Part shown: positions 11,130 through 22,024 of the stretch, in pieces
Layout: each line of letters starts with the position of its first letter
Position numbering within the stretch: the stretch's first letter is position 1
Assembly: GCA_944472155.2 (NCBI GenBank)
Contig: OX235275.1
Coordinates: forward strand, 58,483,228-58,547,227
Direction of reading: 5' to 3'
Source of the DNA: Trichobilharzia szidati
Lineage: Eukaryota > Platyhelminthes > Trematoda > Strigeidida > Schistosomatidae
DNA length: 64,000 nucleotides
Position numbers and translations under genes: made by a program
The notes under the pieces: generated by a model
Databases searched by the model: none
Seen by the model: the letters and a program-made list of their open reading frames with translations, nothing else
Told to the model about the DNA's origin: nothing

Positions 11130-12370
11130 AAGAGACTCTTTATTGTTCTTCCTATTTTAGAATAGGAAATAATGCATCCTAAAAAGAAAGAAAACTCTAG
11201 GCCGATCGCTTCAAAGGACTCTTGAATCGATCACCACCTGCAAGTCGTCGAGAAACACCCCCAAACAGTCACAGAACTGCTAGTGAACACTAATTCTCCG
11301 ACAAAAGTGGAAGTTTTGAATACCATAAAGTTACTGAAAGCCGGAAAAGCAGCCCAATCAGGCACCAAAAACAGACGCAGAGACCATAGCAGATATGTTC
11401 ATGCCACTACTGCAGAAGGTATAAAAGGAACGAAAGGTACCTATCGATTGGAAGAAGGGCTGCTTTGACAAACTAACATAGAAAAGCAAACCGTTAAACC
11501 TTATCAAGAACTGGTGCGGAATCCTATCGTGTTCAGCTGAAGTAAAACACTAAGGCACATGATTCTCGAGAGACTAAATGCTGATCTGGACGCAAAACTT
11601 CTCTCGGACACATGCTGGATTCGCGTAAGGGAAACCATACACAAACCAAATAGCAACGCTATGCACCCCCATCAAACGGGGCATAGAATTTCATCGACTT
11701 TGGTTGCATCGACCGTGAAGTTGTTTGGAAATTGTTTCAACACTATAGAGTGCTTCACTTCCCTATCAGCCTAATTTAAAGCCTATACCACAATACCACA
11801 TGCCAAGGGATTCTCAACAGAAAGCGCAGGGAAGTCTTCGACGTGAAGACAACAGTAAGGTAAGGCTACCTACTACCGCCGATGAAATTCCTGATGTGGT
11901 GGACAGACTAGACAGTGACACAGAGTTTGGGAAGCGAGGAGACAGGGATACGTTGAACACACAAAACTACTCTTAAAGATTTGAATTAGGCGGATGATTT
12001 ATATCTAATGGTACATAAACTTGAATATCTGCAGGCGAAAGCCAACAAGTTAGTAGAATAAGCGGTGAAGACACAACATCAGGTTAACATAGAGAGTGGA
12101 CAGATACGATGAAGATATCTAACCACCAACAACAACAACAACGACAACAGACATCAGTCCCCATCACGTGGAGAAATTTGAAGGAGGTCTACTCCTTTAC
12201 CTACCTAAGCAGCATCATCCCAAATACAAACAGAGTCAGTTAAAAAAAAGAATTCAGAGAATAGGGTGAAATGGAGATGTGCTGTTGAAGCCCCATGTTT
12301 CATTCGGAACCCAAGAAACAGAGAAGAAGAAAACATTCCATGCCCAACTGCACTATTTCTTTATCCTTTA
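11130..12370 (+). mobile_element. RTE-type LINE fragment (RTE-A), plus strand, degenerate
   Basis: The plus strand reads VNTNSPTKVEVLNTIKLLKA then GKAAQSG (linker before RT fingers), LEEGLL with DQVD-like remnants, and later cagcatcatcccaaatac plus tggagatgtgctgttgaag, which matches the RTE C-terminal MKWRCAVEA region. The order matches RTE-A copies elsewhere but stops are frequent. Together with the copy at 9545-10990 it makes an inverted pair with about 150 bp between them. Confidence 0.65.
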
Positions 12371-12735
12371 ACTACAGTGACGTTGAAATTATTAAACTGA
12401 TGTAATGTGGACGATTGGTTATTTCATTGACAAGACTACGTGATCCGTCGATTTTATTGGAAGGCATTAAGACCGAGTAATGGATGTTCACGTAGAACTA
12501 TGTGACGAACACAAGCTTCCACTTTAGGGACATCTCCAAGTGACGAAACTCATGATCTTCGACTGATAAGGCAACAGCATTGTCAGCAGGCTACTGGAGC
12601 AACCAAAATCCAATGTTCAATGAGTTTTAATCTCTGTTAATTCACAAGATAGTGTCACTCCCTATCACTGTGATCAATGGGCATCTGCTAAACACCCTAG
12701 CTGATGGACTCCACAGATGATAGCAACTAACTAAA
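12371..12735. other. Unassigned interval
   Basis: About 365 bp without a recognisable motif on either strand. Confidence 0.4.
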
Positions 12736-12739
12736 ACAG

Positions 12740-13010
12740 TAATTAATATTTTAGGTCAGTGATAGCAGAATTCCTCATGTGATCTGATGACTGTGCAGTG
12801 TCATCATCTTTTTCTTAACTTAGTCATGGGTCAATCGCCGACCAATCACAACAATCTACTCTCCAACGACCTGGCCAAATTGTAATATGGTTAGAAATAA
12901 ATAAATATGATGTGCTTTTTTCCTAGGAAAGTCGTATCTTAATATTCACAGGTCAGTCTTTGTCTTCTGATATCCACGTAGCTCACTGGGGCGGAAAATA
13001 CTAAGGATGG
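12740..13010 (+). repeat. Dispersed repeat family Y (possible solo LTR), copy 1
   Basis: Similar over about 230 bp to 32230-32510: both share the order gatcgccaaccaatca-like, aataaatatgatgtgctttt-like (TATA-like) and ctttgtcttctgatat-like segments followed by cgtggctcactg. The CCAAT, TATA and downstream arrangement looks promoter-like, as in an LTR. I do not see clean TG...CA ends. Confidence 0.4.
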
Positions 13011-13203
13011 ATGAGCGTGCGTATCTAGCATATCGGTTGAGTCGTCCAAAGTGTATAGTGTTATTATACAAGCATATAAATCTGCTCAGGTCATATCAAC
13101 TGTCGACGAGTTCATATTAATTGGCGACAGATTCGTATCAACAGGTTACAACTTCTTATTAAGACTCTAAGAAATCTATTCCATAGCTTACAAGTATTTG
13201 ACT

Positions 13204-13747
13204 TATTATTTATTTATTTATTGTTCCCTTGGGTTCCAAGTGGAACATAAGGCTTCAACTACACGTCTCTACTTGCTTCTATCTTCTGCTGTACTTTTCA
13301 CCTGCATCCATGTTAGTCCATACTGTTTCAACTCCTCTTCACACAATCTCCTCCATGTCACCCTTGGACGTCCCACTCACCGTTTCCCTTTCGGGTTCCA
13401 CTCGAGCAATGGCCTGACGCGCGATGTCACCCAGTGGCCTCCTCAGCGAGTGTAAAATACACACCTCCACTTTCTCCTGCATATTTGTTGGGCGATTGGT
13501 TCTTCTTTTGTTTTTTCCCATAGTTTCTTGTTGGTGATTCTTTCCGGCCATCTAATCTTCAGTAGTATAGAGCGAAGACAGTTGTTGATAAATGTCTGCA
13601 GCAGGCTGTTGGAAATATTCTTCATGACCCGCCAAGTTTCTGATCCGTATAGAAGAATTGACTGACTTGACGTTTGTATTGAAAATCCGAATCACTTTGT
13701 TGTTGATGCTGATTGACGAAGATTTCCAGATTGCTTTCAGGTTGATG
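13204..13747 (-). mobile_element. RTE-A LINE, 5'-truncated insertion with TSD
   Basis: The minus strand reads GKNHQQETMGKNKRRTNRPT and NISNSLLQTFINNCLRSILL, the C-terminal region of RTE-A. Its 3' end (gccttatgttccacttggaa, then a TTTA-rich tail) is at the low-coordinate side. A 12-bp target duplication AAGTATTTGACT flanks it (13192-13203 and 13748-13759). Being 5' truncated, with a microsatellite tail and a TSD, it is a normal product of target-primed reverse transcription. Confidence 0.82.
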
Positions 13748-13760
13748 AAGTATTTGACTA

Positions 13761-14000
13761 ATTTTTTTTATTTCTTTGCGTTACCAGTGGAACATAGGGC
13801 TTCAAGCTAGAGACTTGAAGTTTCGGTATCAGCGGTATTTGTTTTTATGGTATGGGATTGCTAGGCTTATGCCCGACCTTCCTTCTTTACCAGTCTTATT
13901 ACTGACTTAGTGAGGTAAAGCAGTGCGTTGGTGGCCGGGGATCGAACCCTGGATCATATGCATGGTTGGCGAGCATTCTACCTCTATGCCACCGATGCAC
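13761..14000 (-). mobile_element. tRNA-Gly-derived SINE with RTE-like tail (SINE-Gly), TSD-flanked
   Basis: The minus strand begins GTGCATCGGTGGCATAGAGG then TAGAATGCTCGCC, which follows tRNA-Gly through the A box. GGTTCGATCCC is the B box. The body ends TTGAAGCCCTATGTTCCACT followed by GGTAACGCAAAG and poly-A. The end sequence TTGAAGCCCTATGTTCCACT is shared with the 3' end of RTE-A (near 22895-22925). A 9-bp TSD ATTTGACTA flanks it (13752-13760 and 14001-14009). This points to a Pol III-transcribed SINE mobilised by the RTE enzyme. Confidence 0.82.
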
Positions 14001-14220
14001 ATTTGACTAGTATCAGGATGCATTTCATCAAGAATTATACCATAAACCTGGGTGAATGATACCAGTAGACCTATGAAAACAGTATCAACATTCCAAATAT
14101 GTAATGAGTGCTGATAGGAGCTGAAATGAAAATTTAGATCATTACGGGACTCGAACTTGCAGTCCTTTTAATTACTACTCTGAGAATTGTCAATCAGCTG
14201 GCATACATAAATAATTATGA

Positions 14221-14644
14221 CTAACCCCTACAAACCAAACTATGGAAAATTATCTGATGCTCGCTAGTGACTTGCTACAGGATAGAGTTTCCTGGAGTTC
14301 TAGTGAGAAGTCGTGATCAGTGAGGTGCAATTAGATGTCACGTGTGTGGATAAATGTCCCACCAACGACAACGGTCGGGGTCGCGCTAAATGCATCACGA
14401 ATTGGTAGAAGTTAGAATTCACGAGCCGTTGAATCGGGTCCCAGTGGCTGATTGGTATGCGAGCTTGCCTTGTAACTGGAAGGTCCTGGGTTCGAATCCC
14501 AGTGGGTGCGTACTGCCGATGATTCCCAAACTAGGATGAAACAGCTGTCCAGTACTCCAGTGCTGGTTTTCAATGGTTCTCTAACTGATATCAATCCGTG
14601 ATCAACTCGTAAAAACATAACTAACCCTTACAAACCAAACTATA
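14221..14644 (+). mobile_element. HH-SINE, full 400-bp unit with terminal direct repeats
   Basis: Starts ctaacccctacaaaccaaac (14221) and closes with ctaacccttacaaaccaaac (14621), so the unit is 400 bp bounded by 23-24 bp direct repeats. In order: a 5' body (atctgatgctcgctagtgac, tttcctggagttctagtgag), tRNA-like boxes (ccagtggctgattggtatgc, gggttcgaatccc), a hammerhead-like core, and the tail ggttctctaactgatatc. The repeated ends resemble a circularly permuted or tandem-derived unit. Confidence 0.75.
14510..14555 (+). ncRNA. Degenerate hammerhead motif in HH-SINE
   Basis: Stem I GTACTG/CAGTAC is perfect and the palindromic stem III ACAGCTGT with GTC is intact. The core reads CCGATGA (U4 to C) and the stem II closing pair is lost (T opposite T). 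Probably inactive. Confidence 0.5.
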
Positions 14645-14980
14645 GACAGTAATTATAATAGATTACTGTCCACAGGGATGATGAATTTTGACAAACCAAA
14701 AGTTGTTCTTTATCCAACCGCATTTCATTCCCCAGATGAGACTGAAACATAGTATTTCTCAGTTCTTAGCCTATGTATTACAGGGTTATTACTACTATTA
14801 ATTATTCCTTGTATACTGAGTAGAACAGAGGGGCTCAGTGGCACATCTTCATTGTCATCATTTTCTGCTGGATCTACGACTTATTCAATAGTTGTGATTA
14901 GCTGTTAAAGCGCTGTATTTTCTCAAGTAAAATAAGGAATCAGCTCATGTAGATATATACAATTATGACTGAAACTAGAC
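14645..14980. other. Unassigned interval
   Basis: About 335 bp. The segment attattccttgtatactgag near 14800-14840 looks like a worn RTE 3' end. Nothing else recognised. Confidence 0.35.
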
Positions 14981-14984
14981 GTCA

Positions 14985-15720
14985 GTGACTGGTAACACTA
15001 TTTCAAATGCAATTAAAGCGTTTCTGATTATAATCATAGTTAAATGTGAAGTAGCAAAAACAAATAATTTCATAAATAGGAAAAAATTCACTCTGGAAAT
15101 AGAGAACGAGTCTAGTATTCGTTTTCTCTATATGAACTTGTCAAGGAGGACCTATGGAACTCTGAGGAGATCAATTTATAGAAAGGAATAAAAGTGGCTG
15201 ACATTCAAACCACCCACAAACTCAATTAGAAACAAGCTTTGTCGGTTACGGGATCAATCCTATGGAGCCTTTAAAACAAAACAACTTAGTTTATCTAATA
15301 CCTTGCTGCTGCAATGATTGTCAGGTCAAATACATAGGTCAAATTAGTAGAACATGGGCAGTCAGACTAGCTGAACATAAAAACTTAGCAAAATCTAGAT
15401 TGGTTGACCCGAATAAGATAAAAAATCTAGAGAATAGTTCATCTATAGCACTACACTCCCTTCAATTACACACTACCATACAATAGGATGGGATAGGATG
15501 ACAGTTTTAAAATCTAATGTTACAGCAGGGTGGAGGGAGAGATTGATAACAGAAGCCTTGTTTATCGAATCAACCGCAAACCAACACGTGTAATAGGAAT
15601 GATTCAACACCAGTTCACTCGGACATCTGGAAAATTCTACTACCCCTACGACAAATAGGAGAGGACAAAGAAAACTATAAAACTCAAGTTTCAAAGTCGT
15701 GTGATTATATTAATATACGT
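14985..15720 (+). mobile_element. Penelope-like element, GIY-YIG region (family P2)
   Basis: The frame at 15262-15486 reads NLVYLIPCCCNDCQVKYIGQ followed by ISRTWAVRLAEHKNL: the PLE GIY-YIG start with Cys-x2-Cys, YIGQ, Arg and EHK. Downstream (15487-15700) a second frame gives a WRERLITEALFIESTANQH-type tail, usual for PLEs. A diverged copy lies at 25113-25800. RT is not recognisable here. Confidence 0.7.
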
Positions 15721-16205
15721 GTAAAACTTGGGCACTGTGGTAGTAATTAATTCCATATTAGTTTGTTTATTAGGTATATCACACAGTGAAACAGTATTAT
15801 TTACTGGATGACGTTTCGAACAAAATTTATTGTTCATAATCATATCAATTATAATCACACGACTTTGAGACTTGAGTTTTATAGTTTTCTTCGTTCTCTA
15901 TTATTTGTCGTCGTAGTTAGGGGTAGTAGAGTTTTCCAGATATATGGGACAGGTGTGAGATCATTCCTATTACACGTGTTGGTTTGCGGTTGATTCGATA
16001 AACAAGGCTTCTGTTAACAATGTCACAAAGTTACAAGTCAAAGTCGTGTGATTACAGTTGATATGATTATGAACAATAAATTTTGTTCGAAACGTCATCC
16101 AGTAAATAATACTGTTTCACTGTGTGATACATCTAATAAACAAACTAATATGGAATTACTTACTACCACAGTGCCCAAGTTTTACACGTATATTAATTTA
16201 TAGAA
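15690..16205. repeat. PLE terminal inverted repeat (family P2)
   Basis: 15700-15865 (acgtgtaaaacttgggcact, ggatgacgtttcgaacaaaa) is repeated in inverse at 16035-16200 (attttgttcgaaacgtcatc, agtgcccaagttttacacgt). PLEs often show such inverted or partial terminal repeats. The inner part carries GAACAA/TTGTTC, GAAAC and GTC, which looks like a hammerhead without the conserved CUGANGA box. Confidence 0.65.
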
Positions 16206-16950
16206 AGCTCTCATAGAATGGTCAACTAACAAATTTCTACAGCTGGGTACCCATTGGTTGAAAAAGAAACCTGATTCAGTCACTTGCTACTAGCATTCAG
16301 CGCATATGTATTCCTGATACTGTGGAGGAAGAGTTAAATCTTCTAAGGAAAATCCTAATCCCCAGAGAATTTCCGTCACGTTTTATAGAGAAAAATATAC
16401 AGGCAAAACGTATGAAATGTGACTTAACGTCTGTAACCAAGAAAATACTGTACATGACACTTGGAATCCAAAGGTGACTTAGCTTCCGATATCATTAAAA
16501 GAAGGATCTCACTGTTGCATCGTTGAGAATAGCGTCTTCCAGTCGGCCATTACTGTTTAATAATCTGAAGGACAAGAGCCCGTAGTTGACCAGCTCTATG
16601 TGCGTATATCAACTCACCCGCTCGGGTGAAGCTAGGCATATCGGTCATTCAACTCAGGCTTTGTGCAAGAGGGTGTAATAACACTAATCTGTATGGTTAC
16701 GAAGAGGTGCGAATGGAGCAATAAGAAGTGCGATCATTGGACATTTGGTCGATAATGATTACTCTTTAAAGTCATCTACAAGGCTAAAAGTGATTTGCCT
16801 AAATCCTTACGTATCTAACTCATCTGTATTGGTGAAGTGCTGGCCATTGAAACAGAGAAGTCAGATCTCTGTATACAGGAATAGTTCTTTCAACCCCTGC
16901 AACTTTCATGGTCTTAATCCGTCAATGCTAAAGTATGATAATCCCTAATA
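16206..16950 (+). mobile_element. Penelope-like element fragment: RT tail plus GIY-YIG
   Basis: One frame reads SLATSIQRICIPDTVEEELN then LLRKILIPREFPSRFIEKN, the PLE region after the RT palm. After stops, LCVYQLTRSGEARHIGHSTQ and ALCKRV give the GIY-YIG start (YIG degenerated to HIG). The frame then continues as IIGHLVDNDYSLKSSTRLKV. It directly follows the P2 inverted repeat. Several stops and frame changes; inactive. Confidence 0.65.
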
Positions 16951-17134
16951 ATATTTTGGCTCTGCCTATTTTTCGTTTTGTTTATTCAGTTTGTATACAC
17001 TTCCTTTATTACGTCAATTATTATCATTACTGTTCTCATTTTGAATTGTCCCCGGTATAATTTCACTCTTTCCACTTGCCATTCTAAATTAGTTCTGTTT
17101 TGCAACCTTAAATTCTATGTTATCAAATTTCGCA

Positions 17135-18060
17135 CGATGTTATTGTTCTATTGGGTTCCTAGTAGAACATAAGGCTTCAACTCCACGCATCCTCTTGCTT
17201 CTGTCTTCTGCTGTACTTTTCACCTGCATCCATGTTAGTGCATACTGTTTCAACTCCTGTTCACACGATCTCCTCCATGTCACCCTTGGACGTCCCATTC
17301 ACCGCTTCCCTTTCGGGTTCCACTCGAGCTATGGCCTGACGCGCGATGTCACTCAGCGGAGGCCTCCTCCGGGAGTGTCCAATCCATCTCCACCCTCTCC
17401 TGCATATTTGTTGGACGATTGGTTCTTGTTTTGTTTGTTCCCATAGCTTCTTGTTGGTGATTCTTTACGGCCATCTGATCTTCAGTAGTATAGAGCGAAG
17501 ACAGTTGTTGATAAAGGTCTGCAACAGGCTGTTGGAAATATTCTCTGTGACCCGCCAAGTTTCTGATCCGTATGGAGGAACTGACTGACTTGACGTTTGT
17601 ATTGAAAATCCGAATTTTATTGTTGATGCTGAGTGACGAAGATTTCCAGATTGGTTTTGTAAGGTTGATGAATGTGTTTCTCGCCTTCCCGATTCTCGAT
17701 TTGACATCCTCGTCCGTTCCTCCCGTAGTTGAGACAATGCTCCCTAGATAAGTGAATGAAGTAACCTCTTTCAAATCCCTCGGGTTGACGGGGATTGGCG
17801 CTTTATGTTGCTGGTGTTGTTGTTGGTTGGTTGGTTATTTTCATAACCTCCGTCTTGTCTATGTTCACCTGGAGTCCTGTCTTCTCTGGCTGCTTCTTCG
17901 ACCAGTTTGTCGGTTTTCGCTTGTAAGTCTTCGATTTTGTGTGACATCAAACATAAGTCATCCAAGCGCAAAATCCATGTCTTCTAGGTTCTTCACGTCG
18001 GTGGTCCAGGATATCCCTGTCTTCTCGTTTCCCACTGTCTGACGCATAATCCAGTCCACA
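17135..18060 (-). mobile_element. RTE-A LINE, 5'-truncated
   Basis: The minus strand (17774-17349) reads EVTSFTYLGSIVSTTGGTDE followed by DVKSRIGKARNTFINLTKPI, and a second frame continues NISNSLLQTFINNCLRSILL to the C-terminal GTSKGDMEEIV-type run. The 3' end gccttatgttctactaggaa is near 17155. Long stretches are identical to the copy at 22865-23700, so both derive from a recently active source. Single-base frameshifts split the frame. Confidence 0.83.
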
Positions 18061-18655
18061 ACAATTAGGAACATCACGATGTTGCGTAACCTTTTTATTC
18101 TATTTGCCTACTAATCCTATAATTGAGCACCCCTCCCAAGTTCTATACATCCTATGAATTGTTCTATATATATATATATATATATATGACATTAACGATA
18201 CGTCCCAAGAAACAACATCAAACCTAACTAGAGCTAACAGTCATCCCTCCTGATAAAAATATGTGGTAGAAGACATAACCCCTGATTTCATTCGGAAATC
18301 TTCTTCTGGTCATTTTTAGTTATTTATTTATATTTGAATACTTTTCTATACTTGCGCGTAACTCTACACCAAGGAAATGAAATAAATAATACCGAGCCAC
18401 ACTGGTGTGTCCCTGAGTATGTTTTAATCCTATCGATAACTTAAAGTAGATTTAACGGTACGTCAATCGCTTGCATCGTATGCATACACACGCATGCCAC
18501 ACACCTGATAAAAATGCCTTCTGATTTTCATAGCTTTTCCTCTATGCTAACAACGATGATAATATGAACTGCACTGATGGTGACTTTTTGGTTAACAGTG
18601 TTAGACAGTAGTTTTTTTTGTTGTTGTTTTTTTTAACACGAGACTTTATAAACAG
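18061..18655. other. Unassigned interval with (TA)n
   Basis: About 600 bp. A (TA)n tract lies at 18164-18188, and a run of mixed T/G (ttttttgttgttg) near 18610. No coding signal. Confidence 0.45.
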
Positions 18656-18659
18656 GCTT

Positions 18660-18885
18660 AACTGATCTTCAGAGTGAAAATTAGGACTTCAAGATTTGAA
18701 GTTTCTGTAATAGTGGTATTGTTTCCAGGAGATGGGGATCGTAGCCTCACACCACACCTTCCCTTACTTTTGGGTGGCTAACTATTGATTACGGGAGGTC
18801 GAGGAGTTCATCGGTGGGAAATCGAAAAAGGGAAACTTGCATACTTGGCAAATATTCTACTAGAGCAACTCTAAAATACACAGAC
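18660..18885 (-). mobile_element. SINE-Gly, degenerate
   Basis: Runs parallel to the 13761-14000 SINE (acttcaagatttgaagtttc, tagtggtattgtttc, ctacgatccccatctcc-type body) with a worn tRNA head near 18820-18880. No clean B box remains. Confidence 0.45.
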
Positions 18886-18894
18886 TGGTCACAA

Positions 18895-19980
18895 AGAAGT
18901 AACTAATTTCATTTATTTGAATAAAGTAAGAACAATAGTGGTTTATGCAGAATAATATGGTACCGTCATTTATTTTGCTGGCTTCCCATCAGCTGCTACT
19001 TACAGTCTTACAAACCAAACTATAGAAAATTAATCTGATGCTCACTAGTGACTTGATACAGGATGGAGTTTCCTGGAGTTCTAGTGAGAAGTCGTGACCA
19101 GTGAGGTCCAATTAGATGTCACGTGCGTGGATGGATGTCCCACCAACGACAATGGTTGGGGTCGCGCTAAATCACGAATTGCTAGAAGTTAGATAGAATT
19201 CATGAGCCATTGAATCGGGTCCCAGTGGCTGAATGGTACACGAGCTTGCCTTGTAACCAGAAGATCCTGGGTTCGAATCCCAGTGGGTGCGTACTGCCGA
19301 TGATCCCCAAACTAGGATGAAACAGCAGCTGTCCAGTACTCCAGTGCTAGTTTTCAATGGTTCTCTAACTGATATCGGTCCGCAATCAACTCGTAAATTG
19401 TTATTATTAAGTTCAATCTCTATCAAACTCCTGAAACTCGATTTATATGTTCAGAAAGAAGCAGTGATCAGCAGTCTTTCCTTGCACACCTGGTAGCTGA
19501 ATGTCTTTAGTCCTCCTTTCGTTTGATTACGTAATCTTTGGCTTAAACCTCAACCCCTCCTTTGATATAGTGTAATTTTGCTTGTCCCTTGTTTCTACGA
19601 TTTGAGTTGAACTCAGTACATTGTTACCTAATTTATTAGTTACTCATCATCTTATGCACCTCCCATCTTTATTACGTAACTCCTTTACCATTCTATGCAT
19701 ACATTTACTTTGTTTAAATTTGAACCCCCTATGAAGGAACTATATAAGAGTAATTTTCTCAACAGTGTTCACTAAGTCCAGAACCTTCTGTTAACTGACA
19801 TCATGTAAAATTTGCAAGTATGTAAAAAAACTTTACTGTACATGAACTTAATAATAGTAATTTATTTAGGCTGTAAGCAGCAGTTGATGAGAAGCCAGCC
19901 AAAATAAATGGTGGTACCGTCTTCTTATTCAGCAGAAACGACTGCTGTTCTTGCTTTATTCAAATTCACATAAAGGGGAA
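18895..19980. repeat. Inverted-repeat element interrupted by HH-SINE
   Basis: The arms are about 105 bp: 18900-19005 (tgaataaagtaagaacaata, ggtaccgtcatttattttgc) and, inverted, 19868-19975. Between them lie an HH-SINE (about 19012-19410) and about 450 bp of unassigned DNA (19420-19867). It may be a MITE or a PLE terminal-repeat pair; no transposase was seen. Confidence 0.55.
19012..19410 (+). mobile_element. HH-SINE copy
   Basis: Same order as 14221-14644: caaaccaaactatagaaaat, the 5' body, cccagtggctgaatggtaca, the B box gggttcgaatccc, and the hammerhead region gtactgccgatgatccc then gatgaaacag. The core carries U4 to C and a 3-nt insert (CAG) in stem III. Confidence 0.7.
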
Positions 19981-20134
19981 TAAATGTATGAGGTTAATGT
20001 CATACTGTAGTATTACTGCTGACTAAATTCTGCCAGCCAAACTTTCTATATGACCACTGACCACATCAATAGAAATTCACTTAGCACTAAATACCAGACA
20101 CATGTTATTGATTATGCCTTTTTGACAACTAATC

Positions 20135-20355
20135 GATATGTTCGAGTATTGGTTTCGTAGGGATTCTGTTTGATTGGATGGGGGATTTCATTATGAGCTG
20201 ACATCAGTTAGAGAGTCACTGAAAAACCTGGGAGTACTTGACAGCTAGTTCGTCCTAGTTTGGGACTCCTTAGTGGAACGCACCCACCAGGGTTCGAACC
20301 CAGGACCTTCTGGTTACAAGGCGAGCTCGTAGACCATTGAGCCACTGGGACCCGA
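20135..20355 (-). mobile_element. HH-SINE 3' half, minus strand
   Basis: On the minus strand: ccagtggctcaatggtctac, B box gggttcgaaccctgg, then the hammerhead region CTAAGGA (G5 to A) with GAAC in place of GAAA. It joins the next plus-strand copy back to back, making an inverted pair. Confidence 0.65.
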
Positions 20356-20745
20356 TCCCTGCAAAACCAATACTTGAGAATTAATCTGATGCTCACTGGT
20401 GACCGGTCCCATTTAGGCAGTGACCTGGGGTTCTAGTGGGAAGCCGTGACTAGTAGGGTACAGCAGGTTGAAGATGAAGCAGTAACTCATCGAAGAAGAT
20501 ATTGCAAAATGGTCGCGCTATATCGTGAATTGGCAGAAATTAGAATTCAAGGACCATTGGATCGGGTCCCAGTGGCTCAATGGTCTACGAGCTAGCTCGC
20601 CTTGTGGCCAGATGCTCCTGGGTTTGAACCCCGTGGCGTGGGTGCTAACTGGTGAAGAGTCCCAAACTAGGACGAAATAGCTATCCAGTACTCCCAGGTT
20701 TTCCAGTGGTTCTCTAACTGATCTCAGCTCATGATGAAAACCTCC
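20356..20745 (+). mobile_element. HH-SINE, near full length, plus strand
   Basis: Begins tgcaaaaccaatacttgaga, includes tctgatgctcactggtgac and the tRNA-like boxes at 20560-20635, and ends in the ggttctctaactgatctc tail. The hammerhead (about 20645-20691) has C3 to G but keeps GAAA. Its palindromic stem III is ATAGCTAT rather than ACAGCTGT, a compensatory change that preserves pairing. Confidence 0.7.
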
Positions 20746-20829
20746 ATATAATCGATATATCTCAATATTACTGATTCTTTTTCTTGAGCTAGATAATCGC
20801 CGATAGCATTGGCCGACTGTGACACCAGC

Positions 20830-21060
20830 AGACTGTTAGAAGTTATAATTCATGGGCTGGCCACTGGATGTTATCCCAGTGCCTGAATGACCATAGGCCT
20901 AGTTTCGTAACTTGAATTTCCTGAGTTTGACCCCCTAGTGACAGTGTCAATGGGTGCATACTACCGAAAGGACCCAAACTAGGCGGAAACATCTGTCCAG
21001 TACTCCCTGGTGGTTTTCATTGCTCCTCTAACTGTTGTCAGTCAATTCCTAATCTCACAT
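20830..21060 (+). mobile_element. HH-SINE, degenerate
   Basis: A worn copy: ggctggccactgg, gagtttgaccccctag (B-box region), gcatactaccgaaaggaccc then aaactaggcggaaacatctg, and a tail bctctaactgttgtc-like. Older than its neighbours. Confidence 0.5.
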
Positions 21061-22020
21061 GAAATCAATCAGATCCCAGAAAAACAAACATTGAATAACT
21101 TTTATATTATTTCTCCAAGTGACACTAAAGTTATACTACTTATGTGAATCCTAATAAGTAGTACACGTCACACGGATGAGGGGTAATATCACCTGTATAT
21201 TCAACTTAGCTTGCCTATGCTTTGGTTGTGCTATAGATTTTTCTGTTATTCAAGATTACCGCCATTCCACTACAGTTAGTTAATTATTATTTTAACTGTT
21301 CGTATAATTTACTTCTTCATTTCAGCCAAATTCAATTTCGATTTTCAAGCGCTTGAATCAAATTTAAACAAGCTTAAACAAGTATCACTAAAACAGAATC
21401 ATAATGTTTGATATTAACTGAAATCTATATATACATACATATATATATATATGTTCAATTTTCAATGTTTATGTTCTTGTTTGATTAAACTATTTTTGTT
21501 TTCGCTATCCAATCCTATCCTATTCAAGCCAACCAACCAATCACTATTTTTTGTACTCACTTTTGAACTGTAGTTTAAATGATTCATTTTCAATAATAGC
21601 GACAACAACAACGAAAATATTTCACACTAGTTTCAATTTTATGCATTGAACACATTGAATATGAAGTGTGTTTTTTTATTCAACTTAATTATGCGCTTCC
21701 TCCGTTCTTTATTTATTTATTTATTTATTTATTACCTATCCTGTTTCAGTAACTTCAGAAAAAAAACTTATGAACATTAAAAACTTGTTAGTATTATTAT
21801 TATTAGATATTTTTTTATATATCATTTGAGAAATAAACCAAAAGCACTCAAGGAACCATCATTTTCATTATTGTCATGTAAGTGAATGGAAGTACAAAAC
21901 GATGTTGTGGTTTCATTGTAGGACTATGCACAGAAAAGTCGAAAAGAGTAAATGCATTTAGGATAGCCATTTACACTGATGTTCAGCCATTTCACCAATT
22001 ATCTTCAGCCTTCATTGGTT
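21061..22020. other. AT-rich interval without genes
   Basis: About 960 bp with (TA)n near 21425-21455 and (TTTA)n near 21710-21735. No frame or motif that I can support. Confidence 0.5.
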
Positions 22021-22024
22021 CTTA

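Noticed and set aside
13936..14000. Functional tRNA-Gly gene
   Set aside because: The head follows tRNA-Gly, but the anticodon arm and 3' acceptor do not pair, and the sequence runs into a SINE body with poly-A and a TSD.
16055..16110. Active hammerhead in the P2 terminal repeat
   Set aside because: GAAAC, GTC and a 6-bp stem II are present, but the CUGANGA box is missing in both inverted copies.
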